DNA of 39,384 bases from an uncultured Clostridia bacterium. GTDB lineage: Bacteria > Bacillota > Clostridia > Christensenellales > UBA1242. Below are positions 33,904-39,384 of the stretch, in pieces. How positions within the stretch are numbered: position 1 is the stretch's first letter; every line of letters starts with the position of its first letter. Location: assembly GCA_934772445.1 (NCBI GenBank), contig CAKVMJ010000013.1, positions 1-39,384 on the forward strand, read 5' to 3'. Made by a program: the position numbers and the translations under genes. Below the pieces are notes generated by a model that had not been told where the DNA came from, made no database searches, and was given only the letters and a program-made list of their open reading frames with translations.

Positions 33904-34549
33904 TAAAGATCAACATTTAAAGATAGATAACCTTATTGCTAGTCCTATAGAAAATAAATCTAGATCACCAGCAGAAAAAATCGAAAAAGAAAGTTTTGTT
34001 GAAAAATGTAAAAACCTTCTTGAAAAGTTAAAAATTGATAAGTCTAAAGGTATAAAACTACTAGTATTAATAATATGTTTTAGTATAGTTCTTGTATTTT
34101 GCTTAAATTCTTCTTCAACCTTTAAAAGCAAAACTGCTTCAGGAAAAATAAATGATCGTTATCAAACAAGTTTGGAATACTCTGCTAGTCTTGAACGAAA
34201 ATTAGAGAACTTGATAAGCAAAATAAAAGGAGTTGGACGAGTTACTGCAATGGTTTATTTAAGTGAAAGTCCAAAACTGATATTAGCTGAAAGCACAGAT
34301 GAGAAAGTTAATACAACAACAAGTGGAACAAGCAGTACTTCATATACAACCACTGTTACTGAGCCAATAATTATAACTAGTGCTGGCAATTCTGGACCTT
34401 TAATTCTAACAGAGCAATTGCCAAAAATCCACGGAGTGGTGGTAGTTGCCGAAGGAGCAGATAATGTTGCTATTAAATTAAATATTATTCAAGCGATAAA
34501 AACACTTATAGATATTTCAAGTGGCAATATTCAAGTATTTGAAAGTTAG
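33896..34549 (+). CDS. spoIIIAG: Stage III sporulation protein AG
   Basis: A 217-residue single-pass protein (membrane segment about 54-70) whose outer domain forms a large ring in the intermembrane space. Family segments are KIKGVGRVTAMVYL and the GVVVVAEGADNVAIKLNIIQA stretch near the end; a Thr/Ser loop separates them. The ATG at 33896 is preceded by GGAGG; starts further upstream would be inside spoIIIAF without a site. Confidence 0.93.
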   Translation: MNNKDQHLKIDNLIASPIENKSRSPAEKIEKESFVEKCKNLLEKLKIDKSKGIKLLVLIICFSIVLVFCLNSSSTFKSKTASGKINDRYQTSLEYSASLERKLENLISKIKGVGRVTAMVYLSESPKLILAESTDEKVNTTTSGTSSTSYTTTVTEPIIITSAGNSGPLILTEQLPKIHGVVVVAEGADNVAIKLNIIQAIKTLIDISSGNIQVFES

Positions 34550-34563
34550 AAAGGAGATTTATT

Positions 34564-35070
34564 ATGAAAAAAGAAGTAACACCAAAAACAAAAAAGAAAA
34601 GAAAAATATTTGTATTAGTTGGATTTTGTTTATTGCTTGTCCTTACTGGTACAATAAACATTTTAATAAACAATTATGCTTTAAGTGAAGCTAAGGGTGC
34701 AAATTCAGATAATATAGTTGTTGGAAATTTCTTCACTAATTATAGAACTGATAGAGTTAGTACAAGAGCACAAGAACAAACTTATTTAGATGCAATTATA
34801 GCAAGTAGTTCAACATCAGCAGAAGCAAGAGCAAACGCTGAAAAACAAAAAGATGCATTAATGAAAGCTCAAACAAGTGAAGCGTTAATGGAAAGAATGA
34901 TTTTAGCAAAAGGTTTCACAGATGTTGTAACATCATATTCTAATGGTAATGTTTCTGTTATAGTTAAATCAAAAGAATTAACAAAAGCAGAAGTTGCACA
35001 AATTGTTGAAGTTGTTCAAAGCCAAACTGGCTTAGATATTGATAATATTAAGATTATTCCAGTTGAATAA
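34564..35070 (+). CDS. spoIIIAH: Stage III sporulation protein AH
   Basis: A 168-residue single-pass protein (membrane segment about 14-36) whose outer YscJ-like domain binds SpoIIQ from the forespore side. The RVSTRAQEQTYLDAIIAS segment and the C-terminal TKAEVAQIVEVVQSQTGLD stretch are typical. AAAGGAGA lies before the ATG. Last gene of the operon. Confidence 0.95.
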   Translation: MKKEVTPKTKKKRKIFVLVGFCLLLVLTGTINILINNYALSEAKGANSDNIVVGNFFTNYRTDRVSTRAQEQTYLDAIIASSSTSAEARANAEKQKDALMKAQTSEALMERMILAKGFTDVVTSYSNGNVSVIVKSKELTKAEVAQIVEVVQSQTGLDIDNIKIIPVE

Positions 35071-35077
35071 GAAAATT

Positions 35078-35109
35078 AAATGTAAGTCTATTATAGATTT
35101 ACATTTTTT
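35078..35109 (+). terminator. Rho-independent terminator after spoIIIAH
   Basis: A 13-bp stem (35078-35090 with 35094-35106, one G-T pair) and a three-base loop followed by Ts. Confidence 0.87.
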
Positions 35110-35143
35110 CTTTTTAATTTTTTCAAAAAACAATAAAAAACTA

Positions 35144-35172
35144 TTGACAATATGTATTTTATTTGCTAGAAT
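35144..35172 (+). promoter_or_regulatory. SigA-type promoter of the isc operon
   Basis: A perfect TTGACA (35144-35149) and TAGAAT (35167-35172) lie 17 bases apart, 28 bases before the iscR start. Confidence 0.88.
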
Positions 35173-35179
35173 AAATCAG

Positions 35180-35190
35180 ACTAATTTGGT
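35180..35190. promoter_or_regulatory. Candidate IscR operator
   Basis: ACTAATTTGGT is an imperfect palindrome just past the -10 box and at the presumed start point, where IscR/Rrf2 regulators of Firmicutes often bind their own promoter. Its half-sites resemble Rrf2-type sites (AC.AA / TT.GT). Confidence 0.45.
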
Positions 35191-35199
35191 AGGGTATAT

Positions 35200-35604
35200 A
35201 TGAAATTATCAACAAAAGGTAGATATGGGCTGAAAGCTATGTATTATTTAGCCCAAGAAAATAGTTTATTATCTTTAAAACAATTAAGTTTGAAGGCAGA
35301 GATACCAGAACCTTATCTTGAAAAGATTCTTGGAATTCTAAGAAAGGAAAAACTAATAGAAACCACAAGAGGTTCGTTAGGTGGATATTCTTTATCTAGA
35401 CCTGCAGATGAAATTAGTATAGGAGAAATATTGAGAGCTTTGGAAGATAATTTATATTTGGCTGCTTGTAATGGTGGTAAATGTAATTCAAAAGATTGTC
35501 CAAGCAAAAATATTTTCAATCGTATTTATAAAGAAATAAATGATGTTTTAGATAAGATATACCTATCAGATATGCTAGAAGGTAATAAAAAAGGAATAAA
35601 TTAA
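35200..35604 (+). CDS. iscR: Rrf2 family regulator, IscR type
   Basis: A winged-helix regulator of 134 residues that senses Fe-S cluster status. The N-terminal [17 protein letters not shown] and the recognition helix region are followed by three cysteines, Cys90, Cys95 and Cys100, placed as the [2Fe-2S] ligands of IscR; CymR proteins lack these. It leads an operon with iscS and iscU, whose start overlaps its stop, and probably represses that operon through the palindrome upstream. Confidence 0.92.
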   Translation: MKLSTKGRYGLKAMYYLAQENSLLSLKQLSLKAEIPEPYLEKILGILRKEKLIETTRGSLGGYSLSRPADEISIGEILRALEDNLYLAACNGGKCNSKDCPSKNIFNRIYKEINDVLDKIYLSDMLEGNKKGIN

Positions 35605-36788
35605 TGAGAAGTGTTTATTTAGATAATTCAGCTACAACAATGGTTAGTGGTGAAGTTTTAAATGCAATGTTACCATATTTTACAAATTATTATGGTAATG
35701 CTAATAGTTTACATTCATTTGGTAGAGAAGCAAATAAGGGAGTTGATATTGCAAGAGATGAAATTGCAAAAGCAATCAAGGCTGATAAAACAGAGATATT
35801 TTTTACTTCTGGTGGTACAGAAGCAAATAACTGGGCAATAAAAGGTATTGCTTATGCAAATCAAAAGAAAGGTAAACATATTATAACTTCATCAATCGAG
35901 CATCATAGCATTATTGATACTTGTAAAGATTTGGAAAGAGAAGGCTTTGAGGTTACTTATTTGCCTGTTGATGAATATGGTTTGATTAATTTGGTTGATT
36001 TGATTAAAGCAATAAGAAAAGATACCATTCTTGTTTCAATAATGTCTGTAAATAACGAAGTCGGAACAATTCAAAATATTAAAGCAATAGGTGAAACCTG
36101 CCATCATTATGGTGTTTTATTCCATACTGATGCTGTACAAGCAATGAGTACCATTGATTTTGATGTTAAAGATATGTATATTGATTTGCTAACTATGTCA
36201 TCACATAAAATTAATGGACCAAAGGGAATAGGTGCATTATATGTAAGAAAAGGCGTTGCTATTAAGAAATTTATGCTTGGTGGCGAGCAAGAAATGAATA
36301 AGAGAGGTGGAACTTCAAATGTTCCTGCCATTGTTGGTTTTGGAAAAGCAATGGAGATTAATAAAGCAAATATGAATGAATCAAAGAAAAAGATTCACGA
36401 AGTAACCGATTACTTTATTAAAAAGATTCAATATGAAATTCCAAATATCAAAATTAATGGTCATCCAACTCAAAAAGCAGAGAATATTGTTAATGTAAGC
36501 TTTAGATTCATTGAAGGTGAGAGTATTTTAATGTTATTGGATATGAATGGTATTGCAGTTTCAACTGGTTCTGCTTGTGCTTCAGGTTCACTTGAAAAGA
36601 GTCATGTATTAAAAGCTATGGGCTTAGACTATGAAGATATCAATGGCGCAATAAGATTTTCATTTAATCCAACAATAACTAAAGATGATGTTGATTATGT
36701 TGTTGAAAAACTATCTGCTGTAGTTAAAAGATTAAGGGATATGAGTCCTTTAAAGGCAAAAAAATCAAGAGGAGTTAAAAATGTATAA
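35604..36788 (+). CDS. iscS: Cysteine desulfurase for Fe-S assembly (IscS/NifS)
   Basis: A PLP enzyme of 394 residues that supplies sulfur to the scaffold IscU. PLP lysine Lys202 is in [10 protein letters not shown], the ring-stacking His is in SIEHHS (97-102), and the active-site Cys325 is in [15 protein letters not shown], the long mobile loop of the IscS/NifS group. The start overlaps the iscR stop and the end overlaps iscU by eight bases. The basic end [11 protein letters not shown] is not typical of the family but short. Confidence 0.95.
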   Translation: MRSVYLDNSATTMVSGEVLNAMLPYFTNYYGNANSLHSFGREANKGVDIARDEIAKAIKADKTEIFFTSGGTEANNWAIKGIAYANQKKGKHIITSSIEHHSIIDTCKDLEREGFEVTYLPVDEYGLINLVDLIKAIRKDTILVSIMSVNNEVGTIQNIKAIGETCHHYGVLFHTDAVQAMSTIDFDVKDMYIDLLTMSSHKINGPKGIGALYVRKGVAIKKFMLGGEQEMNKRGGTSNVPAIVGFGKAMEINKANMNESKKKIHEVTDYFIKKIQYEIPNIKINGHPTQKAENIVNVSFRFIEGESILMLLDMNGIAVSTGSACASGSLEKSHVLKAMGLDYEDINGAIRFSFNPTITKDDVDYVVEKLSAVVKRLRDMSPLKAKKSRGVKNV

Positions 36789-37152
36789 CGAAAAAGTAGT
36801 TGAGATATTTACAAATCCTAAAAATGTTGGCGAACTTAAAGATGCTAATGCAATTGGCCAAGTAGGCAACCCAGCTTGCGGAGATATAATGAAACTTTAT
36901 TTAAAGATTAATGATAAAGGTATTATTGAAGATGCAAAATTTCAAACTTTTGGTTGTGCTGCTGCAATCGTGTCATCTTCTGTTGCAACAGAAATGATTA
37001 AAGGAAAAACAGTTGAAGAAGCTCTTAAATTAGAAAACCAAGAAATATTGGATTATTTAGGTGGTTTACCAGCACATAAAATTCATTGCTCAGTATTGGC
37101 AAAAGAAGCAATTGAAGATGCTATAGATAATTACAATAAAAAGAATAAATAA
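36781..37152 (+). CDS. iscU: Fe-S cluster scaffold IscU/NifU
   Basis: A 123-residue scaffold on which [2Fe-2S] clusters are built. The three cysteine ligands are Cys33 (NPACGD, with Asp35), Cys59 (TFGCAAA) and Cys103 (IHCSVLA). It is the short form without the NifU C-terminal domains, common in Clostridia. AGGAGTT precedes the ATG inside iscS. Confidence 0.95.
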   Translation: MYNEKVVEIFTNPKNVGELKDANAIGQVGNPACGDIMKLYLKINDKGIIEDAKFQTFGCAAAIVSSSVATEMIKGKTVEEALKLENQEILDYLGGLPAHKIHCSVLAKEAIEDAIDNYNKKNK

Positions 37153-37208
37153 GGTATATTTTTCAACAAATTTCGCAAACTAAGAGTAAAGGAGGCGAGG
37201 TTTGTATA

Positions 37209-37346
37209 ATGAAAGATTGTGTTATCATTAGTATGGCAATTGGAGTAATTGTAGGTGCTTTAGTTGTTTCAAATTCAGATAAAGCTAGGCAATTTGTAAA
37301 TAAAAGCAAAAAAGCCTTAAAAGAACAAGTTGAAAAGATGAAATAA
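37209..37346 (+). CDS. Small YtxH-like membrane protein
   Basis: A 45-residue protein with a membrane segment (about 4-20, CVIISMAIGVIVGALVV) followed by a Lys-rich amphipathic helix (SDKARQFVNKSKKALKEQ). The layout is that of short YtxH-like proteins; function unknown. GAGG lies eight bases before the ATG, within a GGAGGCGAGG stretch, and a good terminator follows, so it is a real gene and probably the last one of the isc transcript. Confidence 0.75.
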   Translation: MKDCVIISMAIGVIVGALVVSNSDKARQFVNKSKKALKEQVEKMK

Positions 37347-37356
37347 CTTGAATATT

Positions 37357-37394
37357 AATAATGGAACTATTAAGATAGTTTCATTATTTTTTAT
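37357..37394 (+). terminator. Rho-independent terminator after the small membrane protein gene
   Basis: A 14-bp stem (37357-37370 with 37375-37388, one G-T pair) with TAAG loop, followed by a T-rich run. Confidence 0.88.
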
Positions 37395-37410
37395 TTTTAA
37401 GTTTATTTAT

Positions 37411-37439
37411 TTTACTATTTTTGTAAATTATGTTATTAT
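37411..37439 (+). promoter_or_regulatory. Candidate promoter of ruvX-yrzB
   Basis: TTTACT (37411-37416) and TATTAT (37434-37439) are 17 bases apart. It would start the RNA at about 37446, which favours the ruvX start at 37457. Confidence 0.45.
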
Positions 37440-37456
37440 TTTATATGGAATCAAAA

Positions 37457-37873
37457 ATGTTTAGAATAATGGCCCTTGATTATGGCACTGTAAGAATTGG
37501 TATTGCGCTTAGTGATTTAACACAAATCATTGCTAATGGTTATGAGAATTATCAAAGAACTAGCCTAAAGAATGATTTAAATCATTTAAAGCAGATTATT
37601 AATGAGAACAAAGTGGGTAAAATAGTTGTGGGCTTGCCTTTAAATATGGATGGTTCTGAAAGTAGTCAAACATTAAAAACTAAGGAATTTATTGAGATTT
37701 TAAGGAATGAAATTCCAAATATTCCAATAGAGGTTTTAGATGAAAGGCTTACTTCAATGGTTGCTGAAAAGTTGTTAATTTCTGCTGATATTTCTAGGGC
37801 AAAAAGAAAACAAGTGATTGATAAAATGTCAGCAACAATCATTTTGCAAGACTATTTAGATAGGCAAAATTAA
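37457..37873 (+). CDS. ruvX: RuvX/YqgF, RNase H-like pre-16S rRNA nuclease
   Basis: Takes part in 16S rRNA 5'-end maturation. The N-terminal MALDYGTVRIGIALSD carries the first catalytic Asp (Asp8), VVGLPLNMDGSES the middle motif, and DERLTSMVAEKLL the third acid residue. The ATG at 37457 gives 138 residues, the normal length; ATGs at 37430 and 37445 would add a stretch that overlaps the presumed promoter. yrzB follows 17 bases later. Confidence 0.93.
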   Translation: MFRIMALDYGTVRIGIALSDLTQIIANGYENYQRTSLKNDLNHLKQIINENKVGKIVVGLPLNMDGSESSQTLKTKEFIEILRNEIPNIPIEVLDERLTSMVAEKLLISADISRAKRKQVIDKMSATIILQDYLDRQN

Positions 37874-37890
37874 AAAAGGAGATTTTAGAA

Positions 37891-38205
37891 ATGGCAGAAA
37901 AAGAAAAAAGTCCAATAGAAATTTTATTAGATCAGGACAATGATCAAAACATCAAACTTTATGATGAAAAGAATAACTGCGTTGAATTTGAGCAAGTAGC
38001 AATTATTCCTATTGATGAAAAAATCTATGCAATTCTTCGCCCAGTTTCAGGAATTGAGGGAATCGGAGAAGATGAAGCACTAGTATTTGGTATCGAAGAA
38101 GTTGATGATGAAGATTGCTTAATAGTTGTTGATGATGATGCGATTGTTGACCAAGTATTTGATCAATATTATAAACTTCTAAAAGATGAGGGTGTTGAAG
38201 TTTAA
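37891..38205 (+). CDS. yrzB: DUF1292 family protein (YrzB-like)
   Basis: A 104-residue acidic protein. The DEKNNCVEFEQVAIIPIDEKIYAIL stretch and the EDEALVFGIEE region match DUF1292, which regularly follows ruvX in Firmicutes. Its function is unknown. AAAAGGAGA precedes the ATG. Closed by a terminator. Confidence 0.92.
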   Translation: MAEKEKSPIEILLDQDNDQNIKLYDEKNNCVEFEQVAIIPIDEKIYAILRPVSGIEGIGEDEALVFGIEEVDDEDCLIVVDDDAIVDQVFDQYYKLLKDEGVEV

Positions 38206-38212
38206 TAAAATG

Positions 38213-38248
38213 AAATTCTTACAATAAAATTGTGAGAATTTTTTTTGT
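38213..38248 (+). terminator. Rho-independent terminator after yrzB
   Basis: AAATTCTTACAA (38213-38224) pairs with TTGTGAGAATTT (38230-38241, one wobble), followed by Ts. Confidence 0.87.
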
Positions 38249-38252
38249 ACAA

Positions 38253-38281
38253 GCAAAATTCGACAATATTCAACATATAGT
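38253..38281 (+). promoter_or_regulatory. Candidate SigE promoter of sigK
   Basis: CATATAGT (38274-38281) fits the SigE -10 pattern CATAnAnT, and GCAAAAT (38253-38259) partly fits the -35, with 14 bases between. sigK is transcribed by SigE in Bacillus. Confidence 0.45.
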
Positions 38282-38312
38282 ATTTGTAATTAATAGGAAG
38301 GTGCAAATATTT

Positions 38313-39014
38313 ATGATTATTGAGAATTTTGTTTCATTTATGCAAAAATTATCGTTTTTTACGGCATATATTAATAATAATTCTTCATTTCCCAAACCAT
38401 TATCTTCTAAAGATGAAGAATTATATGTGCAAAGATATTTAAATGGAGATGAAAAAGCAAAAGAGATTTTGATACATCATAATTTAAGATTGGTTGCTCA
38501 CATCGTAAAAAAATATAATCAAGCTGATGAAGCTGATGATTTGATTAGTGTTGGAAGTTTAGGCCTCATAAAGGCCATAAATACATATAAACCTGGATTT
38601 GGTACGCAGTTTAGTACTTATGCAGCAAGGTGTATAGAAAACGAAATTTTAATGCTTCTAAGGGTTAATAAAAAGCATAAGAATACAGTTGGAATTGATG
38701 ATGTAATTGTTTCTAATATGGGCGATAATGACTTATCTATAAATGATTTATTGTATGAAGAAGATAATGATGTTGCCTTAGAAACTGAAAATTTAATTCT
38801 AGGTCAAGATTTAGATGAAATATTAAGTAAACATTTATCTAAACGAGAATATGAGATTATGTGTATGCGTTATGGGCTAAAAAATCAGCCAATGTTAACT
38901 CAAAGAGAAGTGGCAAAAAAGTTGCAAATAAGTCGTAGTTATATTTCAAGATTAGAAAAAAAATCTTTAGAAACCTTAAAAAGAATTATAAAAAAAGAAG
39001 ATTATTTATTGTAA
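38313..39014 (+). CDS. sigK: RNA polymerase sigma factor SigK (pro-form, uninterrupted)
   Basis: The late mother-cell sigma factor, 233 residues. The first 20 or so residues are hydrophobic and match the pro-sequence layout that ends before NNNSSFPKPLSSKDEE in SigK proteins; region 2 contains HNLRLVAHIVKKY, DDLISVGSLGLIKAI and FSTYAARCIENEILMLLR, and region 4 has TQREVAKKLQISRSYISRLEKK. AGGAAGGTG is about ten bases before the ATG at 38313; a longer frame upstream runs through the terminator. There is no skin-type insertion. rnpB follows. Confidence 0.94.
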   Translation: MIIENFVSFMQKLSFFTAYINNNSSFPKPLSSKDEELYVQRYLNGDEKAKEILIHHNLRLVAHIVKKYNQADEADDLISVGSLGLIKAINTYKPGFGTQFSTYAARCIENEILMLLRVNKKHKNTVGIDDVIVSNMGDNDLSINDLLYEEDNDVALETENLILGQDLDEILSKHLSKREYEIMCMRYGLKNQPMLTQREVAKKLQISRSYISRLEKKSLETLKRIIKKEDYLL

Positions 39015-39017
39015 GTG

Positions 39018-39046
39018 TTGAAAATAAATATTATTTATGATATAAT
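39018..39046 (+). promoter_or_regulatory. SigA-type promoter of rnpB
   Basis: TTGAAA (39018-39023) and a perfect TATAAT (39041-39046) with a 17-base spacer, starting just after the sigK stop codon. Confidence 0.88.
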
Positions 39047-39052
39047 CGAATC

Positions 39053-39384
39053 GTTAGATAGACAGATGGTTGCGAGATTTTAATCTTGAGGAAAGTCCGA
39101 GCATTACAGAACAGAGTGCCAGATAACATCTGGTGAGGGTGACCTTAAGGATAGTGCAACAGAAATATACCGCCTAAAGCAATTTAGGTAAGGGTGGAAA
39201 AGTGAGGTAAGAGCTCACTAACGCATTGGAGACAATGTTGTTGTGTAAACCCCACTCAATGCAAGGTAAAGAAACATTATAACGCTGTTCGCCAGTTTCT
39301 ATACACCGCTTGAAACTATTGGCAACAATAGTTCTAGATAGATAACCATCTAATACAAAACTCGGCTTATGGCTATTCTAACTT
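39053..39384 (+). ncRNA. rnpB: RNase P RNA
   Basis: The catalytic RNA that matures tRNA 5' ends. Conserved blocks are in order: GAGGAAAGTCCGAGC (39089-39103), CAGAGTGCC, GGGTGACC, ACAGAAATATACCGCC, AAGGGTGGAAAAGTGAGG and the closing ATAACCATC with ACAAAACTCGGCTTA. The ends GTTAGA (39053) and TCTAAC (39377-39382) pair as helix P1, so the gene is essentially complete at the window edge. The layout fits the ancestral A type usual in Clostridia rather than the Bacillus B type. Confidence 0.95.

Overview
The window is a very AT-rich chromosomal segment of an endospore-forming, low-GC Gram-positive bacterium, most likely an uncultured or gut-associated member of the Clostridia (Bacillota). The evidence is the gene set: spoIIAA-AB-sigF, spoVAC-AD-AE, the complete eight-gene spoIIIA operon, yunB, gerW/ytfJ and an intact sigK, together with Firmicutes-type scpAB, ylxR-ylxQ-infB and ruvX-yrzB neighbourhoods. 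A decayed BspA-type leucine-rich-repeat gene hints at a gut lineage. The standard genetic code is used; TGA serves as a stop.

Layout. 1-310: a Cys/Gly-rich mini-protein and a terminator. 357-4790: M50 protease, scpA, scpB, DUF2953, gerW and dacF. 4832-6995: rluB-type pseudouridine synthase, cmk and plsC. 7144-7915: a minus-strand operon of six tRNAs (Pro, Met/Ile(CAT), Asp, Phe, Thr, Tyr) with its own promoter and terminator. 8055-9553: the spoIIA operon. 9651-12501: a broken LRR gene and a large Asn-rich, Cys-repeat lipoprotein on the minus strand, splitting sigF from spoVA. 12627-14485: the spoVA operon. 14556-18928: a glycan block (GT2 and a GmhA-like isomerase on plus; a nucleotidyltransferase/GmhB fusion and a GT4 on minus). 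19099-22170: yunB, then a cysteine desulfurase with thiI. 22219-30146: rimP-nusA-ylxR-ylxQ-infB-rbfA-nrnA-truB plus an endonuclease IV-like TIM barrel. 30216-35109: spoIIIAA-AH. 35144-37394: iscR-iscS-iscU and a small membrane protein. 37411-38248: ruvX and DUF1292. 38253-39384: sigK and rnpB.

How it works together. Most of the window is housekeeping (chromosome segregation, translation-factor operon, tRNA sulfuration, Fe-S assembly, RNase P) interleaved with sporulation loci that cover forespore commitment (sigF), the mother cell-forespore channel (spoIIIA), DPA uptake (spoVA) and late mother-cell transcription (sigK). The accessory parts are the split between sigF and spoVA, the heptose-type sugar block and the small Cys-rich protein. 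No CRISPR array, prophage or intact mobile element was seen. The main oddities are the unrecognised 841-residue lipoprotein with its repeated Cys cluster, a heptose-activation fusion in a Gram-positive, and the absence of spmA/spmB, ispH/rpsA and ribF from places where relatives usually carry them.
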